Origin: Amycolatopsis sp. MtRt-6
GTDB lineage: Bacteria; Actinomycetota; Actinomycetes; Mycobacteriales; Pseudonocardiaceae
Direction: 5' to 3'
DNA: 64,000 nt
NCBI RefSeq assembly: GCF_017308975.1
Contig: NZ_JADWPD010000033.1
Span: forward strand, 1 to 64,000
A program made the translations under genes and the position numbers. Under the pieces are notes generated by a model. It saw only the letters and a program-made list of their open reading frames with translations, had not been told where the DNA came from and did not search any database. Shown piece by piece: positions 1 through 11,689 of the stretch. Positions within the stretch are counted from its first letter, which is position 1. The number at the start of each line of letters is the position of its first letter.

Positions 1-135
1 AGCGGCTGCGCCGGCCTGACCCTCTACGTGACCATCCGCGAACTGCAACTGCTCCTCGCGACCTGGACCGGCGTGTGCCTGACCTGCCACCAAACGGTGA
101 AACCCTTACACCGCAACAACCGCCACCAAACATAA
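1..135 (+). CDS. C-terminal fragment of an unidentified gene cut by the window edge
   Basis: The first reading frame is open from base 1 to a TAA at 133-135 and most of its third positions are G or C, which favours real coding over the other frames. It gives 44 residues including a GCAG stretch, a hydrophobic helix-like segment and a CLTC pair, then a basic His/Asn-rich tail. The start lies outside the window. I do not recognise the family. A second plus-strand frame is also open to about 150 but has poorer third-position bias. Confidence 0.4.
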   Translation, partial: SGCAGLTLYVTIRELQLLLATWTGVCLTCHQTVKPLHRNNRHQT

Positions 136-158
136 CAAAGTACTACTAGGAGCCGCAC

Positions 159-1253
159 GTGGACCGCCGTCAGGTACTCGCCTACCGCATCGCCGAGCAC
201 GGCCTGCACCGCTCGGCGCGGGACGTCGCCGACCTCGCCGTCGTCCGGGCCGGGCTGCAGGACAGCATGCGCGACACGGCGTTGCTCGCCCTGGCGGCCC
301 GGCTCGACGGCCCGGTGTCCCTGGACGGGCTCGTGCTGGCCTGGACGCTGCGGGGCGCGCCGCACTACCACCTGCGTGCGGACCTGCCCTCGACGATCCG
401 GGCCCTGGTGCCCTTGGACGACGCCGACGCGCTGGCCCGGATGTTGTGGCAGCGCAAGGAACTGGCCGCGACGGGCCTGGCCGCGTCCGAAGTGGTGTTC
501 ACGGCGGCGGCCGCGTTGCGCGAGGTGGTGAAGGCCCCGATGACGAAGGGCGCGGTGTCGACGGCGGTCACCAAGCGCCTGCCGCCGTCGTTCGCCCGCT
601 GGTGCCGAGGTTGCCACGCCACGCACATCCACGAGCAGCTGATGCGCATCGCCGCCCCGCTCGGCGGCCTCCGCCTGGTGGCGGGGGCGTCCCCGGCGAC
701 CCTGGCGCCGCTGGAAGGCCGCGGCCGGCTGCGGACGAAGCCGGACCCGGCCGCGGCGACGGCGGTGCTCGAGCGGTACCTGCGGCTCAACGGCCCGGCG
801 TCCCCGGGCGACGCGGCGGAGTTCGCGGGCACGGCCCGGGCGGTGGTCGACCGGACGTGGCCGGCCAACCTGACCGAGGTGCAGGTGGAGGGCAAGGTGA
901 GGTACCTGCCGGAGGACAGGCTCTCCGCTTTGGAGAACCCGCCGGAGCCGGAACCGGTGCGGTTGCTGCCGCCGCTGGATCCGTTCATCCAGGCCCGCGA
1001 CAAGGCGTTGCTGATCCCGGACCCGTTGCGGCGCAAGGAAGTCTGGAAGATGCTGGGCAACCCGGGCGTGCTGCTGGCCGATGGCGACATCGCGGGAACG
1101 TGGCGCACCAAGGGAAGCGGCGCGAAGCTGACGATCACGGTGACGGCATTCGACCCGCTGCGCCCGGCGGCCCGCGAGGAAGCGGAAGCCGAGGCGGCCC
1201 GGATGGCGGCGGTGCGGGGGTTCGAGAAGCACGCCGTCACTTGGGTAGGCTGA
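159..1253 (+). CDS. Winged-helix DNA-binding domain protein (HTH_42 / AlkZ-like)
   Basis: A 364-residue protein starting at GTG 159, with an AGGAG ribosome-binding site 8-9 bases upstream. The N-terminal pattern (an AGLQDS motif followed by an Ala/Leu-rich helix), the central ARWCRGCHATHIHEQL region and the C-terminal DPLRRKEVWKMLGNPGVLL segment are typical of the actinobacterial HTH_42 family. Members include the AlkZ-type DNA glycosylases that unhook alkylated bases and cross-links. The catalytic QxQ motif of true AlkZ is not clearly present (QDS at the equivalent place), so glycosylase activity is uncertain. It may be coupled to the next gene, which starts 7 bases downstream. Confidence 0.8.
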   Translation: MDRRQVLAYRIAEHGLHRSARDVADLAVVRAGLQDSMRDTALLALAARLDGPVSLDGLVLAWTLRGAPHYHLRADLPSTIRALVPLDDADALARMLWQRKELAATGLAASEVVFTAAAALREVVKAPMTKGAVSTAVTKRLPPSFARWCRGCHATHIHEQLMRIAAPLGGLRLVAGASPATLAPLEGRGRLRTKPDPAAATAVLERYLRLNGPASPGDAAEFAGTARAVVDRTWPANLTEVQVEGKVRYLPEDRLSALENPPEPEPVRLLPPLDPFIQARDKALLIPDPLRRKEVWKMLGNPGVLLADGDIAGTWRTKGSGAKLTITVTAFDPLRPAAREEAEAEAARMAAVRGFEKHAVTWVG

Positions 1254-1260
1254 CCGGCTC

Positions 1261-2022
1261 ATGGCGATCACCGACGAGACGATCACGGGGCTGCGGACCG
1301 CCGCGGTGGCCGGCGATGCCGGCGCCGCCCTGGAGCTGGGGCGGCTGCTGTGCCTGACGGCAGCGGATCCGCAGGGATCCGGTGACCTGACCTGGCCCGA
1401 GGAGCGCTGGCTTCGCGCCGCTGTGGCGGCACGCCCCGACGACGTCGAGGCTTTGATGACGCTGGCCGGACGGCTGGCCCAGCGGATCTGGTACTGGCAG
1501 AGCGTGCGGGAAACGAATCCCGGCGCAATGGCGGAGCACGGGGTGGGCGAGGGCACCATCCGGCAGCTGCGGATCGAAGCCGAGGAGCTGTACGCCCGGA
1601 TACGCGCCGCCGGTCCCTCCGGCGATGCGGAGCCGGGACTGGACGAGCTGGCTGTGGTGCTCGGGGTGAGCGACACGTCCCCCGCGGAGGACGTGTACAG
1701 CTTCCATGTGCTGGAGGACGAGGACGGGAGCGGATCCATGGTGTACCGCGTGACCGTCGTCGCGTCCGGCACCGACGAGATTCGCTGGGCCTGCGATGCG
1801 TGGCTCGCCCAGTCCGATGGCGGGTTCAGTGGTGCGCCCACCCTGACCACCTACGTGGACGGCGCCGAGGTCGGTTCGATCGATCTCGGTCGGTACATCG
1901 TCGACGGAGCTGTGTCCTGGGACGCGGTCGCCGTGCCCGAGCTGACCGGCCCGCGGCTGCCACCGGGGCTGCCCGCACCGGGCCTTGGGCTGTACTACGG
2001 CTTCTCCGCCGGAGCCGAGTGA
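1261..2022 (+). CDS. Hypothetical protein with Sel1/TPR-like N-terminus
   Basis: A 253-residue soluble protein of no recognised family. Residues about 13-75 form two helical hairpins rich in Ala and Leu (AGDAGAALELGRLL, then RPDDVEALMTLAGRLAQR) that resemble Sel1 or TPR repeats. The C-terminal half is acidic and beta-rich (DVYSFHVLEDEDGSGSM, YVDGAEVGSIDLGRYIVDG) and may be a separate domain. No signal peptide or membrane segment is visible. It lies 7 bases after the winged-helix gene and is probably cotranscribed and translationally coupled. A weak hairpin at about 2034-2046 follows, before the convergent gene. Confidence 0.75.
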   Translation: MAITDETITGLRTAAVAGDAGAALELGRLLCLTAADPQGSGDLTWPEERWLRAAVAARPDDVEALMTLAGRLAQRIWYWQSVRETNPGAMAEHGVGEGTIRQLRIEAEELYARIRAAGPSGDAEPGLDELAVVLGVSDTSPAEDVYSFHVLEDEDGSGSMVYRVTVVASGTDEIRWACDAWLAQSDGGFSGAPTLTTYVDGAEVGSIDLGRYIVDGAVSWDAVAVPELTGPRLPPGLPAPGLGLYYGFSAGAE

Positions 2023-2053
2023 CAGGCCGCGAGCGGGCAACGCCCGGCCGGGC

Positions 2054-2716
2054 TCACAGGCTGCGGGCGTCGATGTCGCCGTAGGACGTGGTCGCGTGGA
2101 TCGTCAGGTCCGGCGTGCCCTCGTTCTTCAGGGCGTTGCGGATCCGGCCGTACGTCGTCCCCGCGTCCAGCGACGCCGAGACGCCGGGCGCCGCGCCCAC
2201 CGAAACGTCGCCCGCCTGGGTGCTCAGCACCAGCTTTCCGCTCGCTGCCTCGGCGATCCGGATGTCGCCCTTGCCCGTGGTGACTTCCGCCGGGCCCGTC
2301 AACCGGCCGACCGACACGTCACCCGCGTGGGCCGTCAGGCGCAGGCTCGCGGCCTCGTCGATGACCACCTCGCCGTGGGCGCCCTCGACGATCACGTCGC
2401 CGAGGCGGCCGACGCCCCGCAGCTCCACGCTGGCGGACTTGGCCTCGACCGACGACCCGGCGGGCAGCGAAACGACCACGTCGAGCGCGCCCGACGGGCC
2501 GAAGTACTGGTTCTTCGCCGCGAGCGAGACCCGCAGGACGCCGTCCTCGAACGAAACCGACGCCTGCGAAGCCGCCTTCACGTCGCGGCTCTTCGCCGGG
2601 TCGGCGGGGAGCACCTGAACGACCGTGTCGGAGCGGAGCGAGGCGTCGAACCGGACTCGGCCGGCCGGGATGTCGAGGACGGTGGCGATCGGGGCGGGGG
2701 TGGTGAAGTTCTGCAT
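2054..2716 (-). CDS. DUF4097-family beta-strand repeat protein
   Basis: A 220-residue protein. The start chosen is ATG 2714-2716, because AAGGAGAA lies just upstream and the family pattern begins there (MQNFTTPAPIATVLDIPAGRV). The open frame extends further but without homology. The body consists of short repeated beta segments (VVQVLPADP, VEAKSASVELRGVG, GDVIVEGAHGEVVID, GDVSVG) as in the DUF4097 right-handed beta-helix fold, whose members often sit near envelope or regulatory genes. There is no signal peptide or membrane anchor, so it is predicted cytoplasmic. The upstream nitrite operon regulator ends 112 bases away on the same strand, so weak co-transcription is possible. Confidence 0.85.
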   Translation of the reverse strand: MQNFTTPAPIATVLDIPAGRVRFDASLRSDTVVQVLPADPAKSRDVKAASQASVSFEDGVLRVSLAAKNQYFGPSGALDVVVSLPAGSSVEAKSASVELRGVGRLGDVIVEGAHGEVVIDEAASLRLTAHAGDVSVGRLTGPAEVTTGKGDIRIAEAASGKLVLSTQAGDVSVGAAPGVSASLDAGTTYGRIRNALKNEGTPDLTIHATTSYGDIDARSL

Positions 2717-2827
2717 CGGATTCTCCTTGTCGAAGTGGGTGTGAAACCACCTTCGCCAAGCCCGCTGACACCGGACGGCCACCGCACTGACACGGCCGCT
2801 GACAAAGCTGACACAGCTGACACGCCG

Positions 2828-3931
2828 TCAGGCGTCCACCGCCAGCCGGTACCCGCGCTTCACCACCGTCTGGACCACCTTCCCGCCGCCCAGTGCCGTC
2901 CGCAGCCTTCCGATCGCCGTCTCCACCGCGTGCTCCTCGCCGCCCCCGGGCAACGCCGAAATCAGCTCGCGCCGGGACACCACCCGGCCCGGTGACGCCG
3001 CCAGTGCCCGCAACAGCGCCATCGGGGCCGGGGCCACTTCGCGCCACTCGCCGTCCACGATGGCCGCCTGGCCGCGGAGCTCGATCGACCGTCCGCCCGC
3101 GCGCAGGCGCGGCGAACGGTCCACCAGGGTCTCCGCCACCGTGCGGGCGAGCGCGCCGATCCGCGCACGGTGGGGCTGGACCGTCGGCACCCCCAAAGCC
3201 GCCAACGGTCCAGCCGTAATGGGTCCGACGCAGGCCGCCACCACCGGGCCGGACAGCGCCGTGACGAGCCCCGGCAGCCGGCCCGTGCGCCGGGCCAGGG
3301 CGATGAGCGACGCCGCCGCCGGCGCGCTGGTGAACGGCAGTGCGTGGATCGAGCCGTCCAGGACGCCGTCGAGCAGCCGGTCCACCGGGCCCGGGTCCAC
3401 CGGGCCGACCCAGCGGTAGACCGGGATCTCGATGACCTCCGCGCCCGCCGCGCGCAGCGTGTCCACGAAGTACGGCAACGGCTCCCCGTGCAGCTGCACC
3501 GCGATCCGCAACCCGTCGACCCCCGACGAGAGCAGGTGCTGCAGCAGCTCGGCGTTGCTCTCCGAAGCCGGCGAGTACGACTCCGACAGCCCGGCCGCCC
3601 GCAGCGCGCCGGTGACCTTCGGCCCGCGGGCCAGCAGCGACGCCGACGAGAGCCGCGTCAGCAGTGAATCCCCCAGCCCCCAGCCCTCGGCCGCCTCCAG
3701 CCAGCCTCGGAAGCCGATGCCGGTGGTCGCGACGACCGCGTCCACCGGCGCTTCGAGCAGCCGCGACGTCGCCGCGTGCAGCTCCGTGTCGTCCGTCAGC
3801 GGCACGATCCGGATCGCCGGGCCGTAGCGGACGCTCGCCCCCTTGCGCACCAGCAGCGCGCCGAGCTCGTCAGCCCGGCGCGCCGCGGTGATGCCGATCA
3901 CGAAACCGGCCAGTGGGAGCACATCGGTCAC
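2828..3931 (-). CDS. nnaR: HemD-domain winged-helix regulator of nitrate/nitrite assimilation (NnaR-like)
   Basis: A 367-residue protein. Residues about 8-265 form a uroporphyrinogen-III synthase (HemD) fold (GFVIGITAARRADEL, VDAVVATTGIGFRGWLEA, IHALPFTSAPAAASLIAL, VVAACVGPITAGPLAALG). Residues about 275-367 form an OmpR/PhoB-type winged helix (SPGRVVSRRELISALPG, HAVETAIGRLR, VVKRGYRL). This architecture matches NnaR, which in Streptomyces and mycobacteria acts with GlnR on nitrite reductase genes. The start is GTG 3931, sharing a GTGA overlap with the nirD stop, so it is the last gene of the nitrate operon. It could instead be a bifunctional enzyme feeding siroheme synthesis for NirB. Confidence 0.85.
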   Translation of the reverse strand: MTDVLPLAGFVIGITAARRADELGALLVRKGASVRYGPAIRIVPLTDDTELHAATSRLLEAPVDAVVATTGIGFRGWLEAAEGWGLGDSLLTRLSSASLLARGPKVTGALRAAGLSESYSPASESNAELLQHLLSSGVDGLRIAVQLHGEPLPYFVDTLRAAGAEVIEIPVYRWVGPVDPGPVDRLLDGVLDGSIHALPFTSAPAAASLIALARRTGRLPGLVTALSGPVVAACVGPITAGPLAALGVPTVQPHRARIGALARTVAETLVDRSPRLRAGGRSIELRGQAAIVDGEWREVAPAPMALLRALAASPGRVVSRRELISALPGGGEEHAVETAIGRLRTALGGGKVVQTVVKRGYRLAVDA

Positions 3932-4272
3932 GGACTCTCCACTTCGACGAAGCCTTCCCGCACGCGCACCTCGTACACCGGCACCGAGACGTCCGGCGCG
4001 TCCAGGCACTGACCGCTGTCGAGCGCGAACCGCTCCTTGTAGACCGGCGAAGCGACCACCGGGACGCCGCCGGTGTCGCCGACGATGCCGCGCGACAGCA
4101 CCGCCGCGCCGCTGCACGGGTCCCAGTTGGACAGGGCGTAGAACCGCTCGCCCGGCAGCCGGAAGATCGCCACCTGCACGCCGCCGTCGAGCAGCGCCGC
4201 CACCCCGGCGTACTCGGGCACCGCGCCGACGGGGCAGACCGCCGTCCAGGTTCGTTCGATCGACGTCGTCAT
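3928..4272 (-). CDS. nirD: Assimilatory nitrite reductase small subunit NirD
   Basis: A 114-residue protein with the Rieske-like beta fold of NirD (WTAVCPVGAVPEYAGVAALL, VAIFRLPGERFYALSNWDPCSG, VVASPVYKERFALDSGQCLD). As usual for NirD, the paired Cys-x-His ligands of true Rieske proteins are missing, so no [2Fe-2S] cluster is expected. It is the accessory subunit of the NADH-dependent siroheme nitrite reductase that turns nitrite into ammonium in the cytoplasm. The ATG at 4270-4272 overlaps the nirB stop (ATGA), and its own stop overlaps the next start, showing tight translational coupling. Confidence 0.95.
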   Translation of the reverse strand: MTTSIERTWTAVCPVGAVPEYAGVAALLDGGVQVAIFRLPGERFYALSNWDPCSGAAVLSRGIVGDTGGVPVVASPVYKERFALDSGQCLDAPDVSVPVYEVRVREGFVEVESP

Positions 4273-6776
4273 CGCCGCACCTCCGGAACTCCCAGCATCA
4301 CGGGCACTTTCTGCTCGCGCTCTTCGCGGAACGAGATGGCCGGGTCGGGGGCGCCCGGCGCGTTGACGAAGGAGGTGAAGCGGGCCAGCTTCTCCGGGTC
4401 CTCCAGGACGCCCTTCCACTCGTCGGCGTAGTTGTCGACGTGCTTGGCCATCGCCGCGTCGAGGTCTTCGCAGATGCCGAGGGAGTCGTCGACGATCACC
4501 GCGCGCAGGTGGTCGAGGCCGCCCTCCATCTCCTCGATCCACGGCGCGGTGCGCTGCAGCCGGTCGGCGGTGCGCACGTAGAACATGAGGAACCGGTCGA
4601 TCGTGCGGATCAGCGTCGCGGTGTCCACGTCGGACACCAGCAGGTCGGCGTGCCGCGGGGTGGTGCCGCCGTTGCCGCCGACGTAGAGGTTCCAGCCGTT
4701 CTCCGTGGCGATGATGCCGAAGTCCTTGCTCCGCGCCTCGGCGCACTCCCGGGCGCACCCGGACACCGCCGACTTGAGCTTGTGCGGCGACCGCAGGCCG
4801 CGGTAGCGCAGCTCCAGCTCGATCGCCAGCCCGACGCTGTCCTGGACGCCGTAGCGGCACCACGTCGACCCGACGCACGACTTCACCGTCCGCAGCGCCT
4901 TGCCGTAGGCGTGCCCGGACTCGAACCCGGCGTCGACCAGCCGCCGCCAGATCAGCGGCAGCTGGTCCACCGTCGCCCCGAACAGGTCGATCCGCTGGCC
5001 GCCGGTGATCTTGGTGTACAGCCCGAAGTCGCGGGCCACCTCGCCGATCACGATCAGCTTGTCCGGCGTGATCTCGCCGCCGGGGATCCGCGGCACCACC
5101 GAGTACGTGCCGTTGCGCTGCAGGTTCGCCAGGTACCGGTCGTTGGTGTCCTGCAGGGTCATCTGCTCGCCGCCGAGCACGTGCCCGTTGCCGAGGGTGG
5201 CCAGGATGGACGCCACCGCCGGCTTGCAGATGGCGCAGCCGCTGCCCGAGCCGTAGCGGCCGATCAGCTCGCTGAACGTCGTGATCTGCGTCGCCTGGAC
5301 GATCTCGAACAGCTCCGCGCGCGACTGCGGGAAGTGCTCGCAGACGGCCTTCGACTGCTCGACGCCGGCCGCGGTGAGCAGCCTGCCCAGCAGGGGGACG
5401 CACGAGCCGCACGCCGTGCCCGCGCGGGTGCACGCCTTCAGCTTCGGGACGCTGTCGCAGCCGTCCTCGTGGATGGCCTTCGTGATCGCGCCCTTGGTCA
5501 CCGCGTTGCACGAGCAGATCTGCGCCGCGTCGGGCAGCGCGTCGACGCCGACCGCGGCCCCGCCGCCCGCCGGGGCGAGGATCGCGCCGGGTTCGGCCGG
5601 CAGCGGACGGCCGACCAGCGCGCGCAGGGTGTTGTACTCGGTCGCGTCGCCGACCAGCACGCCACCGAGCAGCGTCTTGCCGTCGTCGGTGACCACGAGC
5701 TTCTTGTACGTCCCGGCGACCGCGTCGTTGACGGCGACTTCCAGCGCGCCTTCGGTCGTCGCGTGCGCGTCGCCGAAGGAAGCGACGTCGACGCCCATCA
5801 GCTTCAGCTTCGTGGACGTGTCCGGCTCCGGGAACGTCCCCGAACCACCCGTGAGCTGCGCGGCGACGATCTCCGCCATCGCGTACCCGGGCGCCACGAT
5901 GCCGTAGACCTTGCCCTCGACCGCGGCGCATTCGCCGATCGCGTAGATCGCCGGGTCGCTGGTGCGGCAGGACGCGTCGGTGAGGACGCCGCCGCGCGGG
6001 CCCAGCTCCAGGCCGGACTGCCGGGCGAGGTCGTCCCGCGGCCGGACGCCGGCGGAGAACACGACGAGGTCGACGTCGAGCTCGGTGCCGTTGCCCAGCT
6101 TGGCCAGCAGCCGCGAGCCGTCGGCCTCGATGGCGTCGGTGGACGTTCCCGTGTGGACGGTGACGTCCAGCGCCGTGATCATCCGGCGGAGCATCGACCC
6201 GCCGCCCTCGTCGACCTGCAGCGGCATCAGCCGCGGCGCCATCTCGACGACGTGCGGGGACAGGCCCATGTCCCGCAGCGCCTTCGCGGCCTCCAGGCCG
6301 AGCAGGCCACCGCCGATGACGACGGCCGAGCGGCGGCCGCGGCCCGGCTTGTCGACCGCGGCCGCGCGGATCGCGTCGAGGTCCTCGATGGTCCGGTAGA
6401 CGAAGCAGCCGTCCAGGTCGTGCCCGGGCACCGGCGGCACGAACGGCCGCGAGCCGGTCGCCAGCACCAGGGCGTCGTAGGAAACCGAAGCACCGGACGC
6501 CGTGGTGACCGTCTTCGCGTCCCGGTCGACCGAGACGACCAGCTCACCGAGGCGGAGGTCGACGTGCGGGTCGTCCGCGTAGTCCGCGCCCGGCAGGGCC
6601 AGCGAAGCCGGGTCCCAGGTGTCCACATAGGACGTCAGTGCCACCCGGTCGTACGCCGGGCGCAGCTCCTCGGCCAGCACGACGACGCGCCAGGTTCCCT
6701 GTGGGTCTTCCGCGCGCACCGCCTCCACGAGCCGATGGGCGACCATGCCGTGTCCGGCGACGACCAAGGTGGGCAT
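4269..6776 (-). CDS. nirB: Assimilatory nitrite reductase large subunit NirB
   Basis: An 835-residue protein, near the normal length for the family. In order: an FAD/NAD(P)-binding pyridine nucleotide-disulfide reductase domain (residues about 1-300: VVAGHGMVAHRLVE, VLATGSRPFVPPVPG, VVIGGGLLGLEAAKAL); a BFD-like [2Fe-2S] domain near residue 415 (CSCNAVTKG, then CTRAGTACGSC); and the ferredoxin-like and siroheme/[4Fe-4S] half with the cluster cysteines in CVGSTWC and SGCARECAEA. It reduces nitrite to ammonium with NADH. The start is ATG 6776, preceded by a GGAGG site; longer frames lack homology. It lies 1 base downstream of narK and overlaps nirD. Confidence 0.97.
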   Translation of the reverse strand: MPTLVVAGHGMVAHRLVEAVRAEDPQGTWRVVVLAEELRPAYDRVALTSYVDTWDPASLALPGADYADDPHVDLRLGELVVSVDRDAKTVTTASGASVSYDALVLATGSRPFVPPVPGHDLDGCFVYRTIEDLDAIRAAAVDKPGRGRRSAVVIGGGLLGLEAAKALRDMGLSPHVVEMAPRLMPLQVDEGGGSMLRRMITALDVTVHTGTSTDAIEADGSRLLAKLGNGTELDVDLVVFSAGVRPRDDLARQSGLELGPRGGVLTDASCRTSDPAIYAIGECAAVEGKVYGIVAPGYAMAEIVAAQLTGGSGTFPEPDTSTKLKLMGVDVASFGDAHATTEGALEVAVNDAVAGTYKKLVVTDDGKTLLGGVLVGDATEYNTLRALVGRPLPAEPGAILAPAGGGAAVGVDALPDAAQICSCNAVTKGAITKAIHEDGCDSVPKLKACTRAGTACGSCVPLLGRLLTAAGVEQSKAVCEHFPQSRAELFEIVQATQITTFSELIGRYGSGSGCAICKPAVASILATLGNGHVLGGEQMTLQDTNDRYLANLQRNGTYSVVPRIPGGEITPDKLIVIGEVARDFGLYTKITGGQRIDLFGATVDQLPLIWRRLVDAGFESGHAYGKALRTVKSCVGSTWCRYGVQDSVGLAIELELRYRGLRSPHKLKSAVSGCARECAEARSKDFGIIATENGWNLYVGGNGGTTPRHADLLVSDVDTATLIRTIDRFLMFYVRTADRLQRTAPWIEEMEGGLDHLRAVIVDDSLGICEDLDAAMAKHVDNYADEWKGVLEDPEKLARFTSFVNAPGAPDPAISFREEREQKVPVMLGVPEVRR

Positions 6777-6777
6777 C

Positions 6778-8172
6778 TCAGACCTCCGCTCCCGCGAGCG
6801 CCAGACCGCGCTCACTCGTGGGCTGTTCGGCGGGCTTCCGCAGGTAGACCGCCCAGGTGACGGCGAAGCAGAGCCCGTAGAAGATCAGGAATCCGACGAA
6901 GGCGGGCACGCCGCTCTTGGCGTCGGCGAACGACTGCCGGAAGGCGAGGTTGATCAACAGGCCGCCTTCGGCCCCGATCGCTCCGGCCAGGCCGATCAGC
7001 GCGCCGGACAGCCGCCGGGACTTGAGCAGCTCGGCCGCCTCCTCGGCGCCGTTCGCGATGGCGATCTTGGCCTTGGCGCGGAAGATCGCGGGAATCATCT
7101 TGTACGTCGAGCCGTTGCCGATGCCGGCCAGCACGAACAGCACCACGAACGCGACCGTGAACAGCACCAGCGACTTCGACGTCGAGGCCAGGATCAGCAC
7201 GACCGTGGCCGCCGCCATCCCGATGAAGGTGGCGAAGGTGATCTTGCCACCGCCGATCCGGTCGGACAGCCAGCCGCCCACCGGCCGGGAGAGCGAGCCG
7301 AGCAGCGGGCCGAGGAACGTCACCGCGGCCGCCTGCAGCGGGGTGCGGCCGAACTGGTTCTGCAGCACCAGGCCGAAGGCGAAGCTGTAGCCGATGAACG
7401 AGCCGAACGTGCCGATGTAGAGGAACGACATCACCCAGGTGTGCGGCTCCTTGACGACCTCGCGCATCGCCTTGGTGTCGCCCTTCATGCTGGCGAGGTT
7501 GTCCATGTAGAAGTACGCGAGCACGGCGGCGACCACGATCAGCGGGATGTAGATGTAGAGCACGAGCCGCGGCGCGGTCGCGCCCGCCGTGCCGATCACC
7601 AGCAGCCCGACCAGCTGGATCGCCGCGACGCCGAGGTTGCCGCCGCCGGCGTTGAGGCCGAGGGCCCAGCCCTTGTGCTTCTCGGGGTAGAAGGCGTTGA
7701 TGTTCGTCATCGACGACGCGAAGTTGCCGCCGCCCACCCCGCCGAGGGCGGCGACGAGCAGGAAGGTGCCGAGCGACGTGCCCGGGTGCAGCACGACCGC
7801 GGCCAGCACGGCCGGGATCAGCAGCAGCACCGCGGAAACGACCGTCCAGTTGCGGCCGCCGAACTTCGCCACGGCGAAGGTGTAGGGCAGCCGCATCAGG
7901 CCGCCGATCAGCGTCGGCGTCGAGACGAGGAGGAACTTGTCGGCGGCGGAGAAGCCGTAGTCCTTGCCCATGAACAGGACGATGACCGACCAGAGGGTCC
8001 AGATCGAGAAGCCGATGTGCTCGGCGAAGACGGAGAACCAGAGGTTGCGGCGGGCGATCTTCTTGCCCTTGGACTCCCAGAACTCCTCGTCCTCGGGTTC
8101 CCAGTGTTCGATCCAGTACTTTCCTTGGTGGGCCACGGCGTGCTCCTTCGTGCGGCGGTTCAGGTCGGTCAT
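6778..8172 (-). CDS. narK: NarK-type nitrate/nitrite transporter (MFS, NNP family)
   Basis: A 464-residue membrane protein with about 12 transmembrane helices. The nitrate/nitrite porter signature is visible as GLNAGGGNLGVAA near the fifth helix, with GGVGGGNFASSM before it. The soluble N-terminus (KYWIEHWEPEDEEFWESKGKK) is typical of actinobacterial NarK proteins. It should import nitrate for assimilation and may also export nitrite. The ATG at 8172 overlaps the stop of the preceding oxidoreductase (ATGA), and nirB starts 1 base after its stop. This corresponds to nasK in the nas operon described for Amycolatopsis mediterranei. Confidence 0.95.
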   Translation of the reverse strand: MTDLNRRTKEHAVAHQGKYWIEHWEPEDEEFWESKGKKIARRNLWFSVFAEHIGFSIWTLWSVIVLFMGKDYGFSAADKFLLVSTPTLIGGLMRLPYTFAVAKFGGRNWTVVSAVLLLIPAVLAAVVLHPGTSLGTFLLVAALGGVGGGNFASSMTNINAFYPEKHKGWALGLNAGGGNLGVAAIQLVGLLVIGTAGATAPRLVLYIYIPLIVVAAVLAYFYMDNLASMKGDTKAMREVVKEPHTWVMSFLYIGTFGSFIGYSFAFGLVLQNQFGRTPLQAAAVTFLGPLLGSLSRPVGGWLSDRIGGGKITFATFIGMAAATVVLILASTSKSLVLFTVAFVVLFVLAGIGNGSTYKMIPAIFRAKAKIAIANGAEEAAELLKSRRLSGALIGLAGAIGAEGGLLINLAFRQSFADAKSGVPAFVGFLIFYGLCFAVTWAVYLRKPAEQPTSERGLALAGAEV

Positions 8173-9592
8173 TGCGCGGCGAGCCAGTTCGCGATGCCGC
8201 CGACGGTGTCCGTGCACCCGCCGCATCCCGTCGTCGCTCGCGTGGCCCGCGCCAGTGCGGGAGTGTCGGTGGCCCCGGCCTTCCAGGCCTCGATCAGCCG
8301 GCCCTTGGTGACGTTGTTGCAGCGGCAGATCACCGCGGTCGCCGGCAGGTCGGCCGGGCTGGCCGCCGGAGTGCTGCCGCTGGGCAGCGCGCGGCCGAGC
8401 AGGACGGCGAGCCGGTCTTCCGGCAGCTGCGTCCCGCGGTCGTGGAACTGCGTGATCGTCGCGGCCGCGTCGGGCAGGCCGAGCAGGATCGCCCCGGTGA
8501 CGCGGTTTTCGCGGACCACGAGCTTCCCGTACCGGCCACCGGTGGGGTCGTTGAAGGTGAGCACCTCGGCGCCGTTGTCGGATGCTTCGAGCTGGGTCTC
8601 GCCGAGCGCGGCGAGGTCGATGCCGCGGGCCTTGAGCCGGGTGACGGCCGTGGTGCCGCGGTAGCGGGCCGCCGCGTTCGTCCCGGTCAGGACGTCGGCG
8701 AGGACTTCGGCCTGTTCCCAGGCGGGCTGGATCAGCCCGGCCGGGGCGCCGGGGTGGCGGGCGCAGTCGCCGAGGGCGTGGATGCGGCCGTCACTGGTGC
8801 GCAGCGTGTCGTCGACGAGGATGCCCATGTCGACGTCGAGGCCGGCGTCGGCGGCCAGGCTCGTCTCGGCACGGACACCGGCGGCGACCACGACCAGGTC
8901 GGCCGGGACGAGGCTGCCGTCGTCGAGCTTGAGCCCGTCGCCGGGCAGGTAGCGGGCGGCGGTGGCGCCGAACTTGAACGTCACGCCCATGTCGGTGAGC
9001 TGCCGGGCCAGCACGTGGCCGGCGGCCGGGTCGAGCTGGCGTTCCATGACGTGCCCCAGCGGGTGCACGACGGTCACCTGATTGCCGCGCCCGGCCAGGC
9101 CGCGGGCGGCTTCGAGGCCGAGCAGGCCACCGCCGAGCACCGCGACGGGCGCGCCGAAGCGGGCGGCGTCGAGGATCTTGGCGCAGTCGTCGAGGCTGCG
9201 GAAGGCGACCACGCCCGGCCCGGCTTCGAGGCCTTCGACCGGCGGGATCCACGGGTTGGCGCCGGTGGCGAGGACCAGGGCGTCGTAGTCCACAGTGGAG
9301 CCGTCGCCGAGTTCGACGCAGCGCTTCTCGCGGTCGATGCGTTCGACGTCGACACCGAGCCGGAGGTCGATGTTGTGCCGCTGCGCCCATTCGTCGTCGT
9401 GCAGGCGAACGCTTTCGGCGCTCATCCCGCCCGCGACGACGGCGGACAGCAGCACGCGGTTGTAGGCGGCGTGCTTCTCGGCGCCGAGCACGGTCAGCCG
9501 CACCCGCTCGGCGATCGGGTCGCGACGGCGGATCTCGTCGGCCAGCCGGGCTCCGGCCATGCCGTACCCGACGATGACGACTTCACGGGGGC

Positions 9593-9596
<4 letters not shown>
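8169..9596 (-). CDS. nasC: FAD/NAD(P) oxidoreductase with BFD [2Fe-2S] domain, electron donor of assimilatory nitrate reductase
   Basis: A 475-residue protein homologous to the N-terminal half of NirB. It has two Rossmann dinucleotide folds (VVIVGYGMAGARLADEI near residue 5; VAVLGGGLLGLEAARGLAG near 150) and a C-terminal BFD-type [2Fe-2S] domain with CRCNNVTKG and TGCGGC. This is the NADH-oxidising electron-transfer subunit (NasB/NasC type) of cytoplasmic nitrate reductase, passing electrons to the molybdenum subunit encoded just upstream. The ATG at 9596 overlaps the nasA stop. The downstream overlap with narK confirms the operon. Naming follows the nasACKBDEF order reported in A. mediterranei and is inferred. 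Confidence 0.88.
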
Positions 9597-11641
<2,045 letters not shown>

Positions 11642-11689
11642 CGGGCACCTCCTCGGCGTTTCGGGCTTGCCCTGACGCTAAGGAGGCCT

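Noticed and set aside
3843..6860. A 1005-codon plus-strand open frame opposite nirB and nirD
   Set aside because: It is the antisense of well-recognised nitrite reductase genes; its translation is Arg/Asp/Val-rich with no family pattern. Long antisense frames are expected at this GC content.
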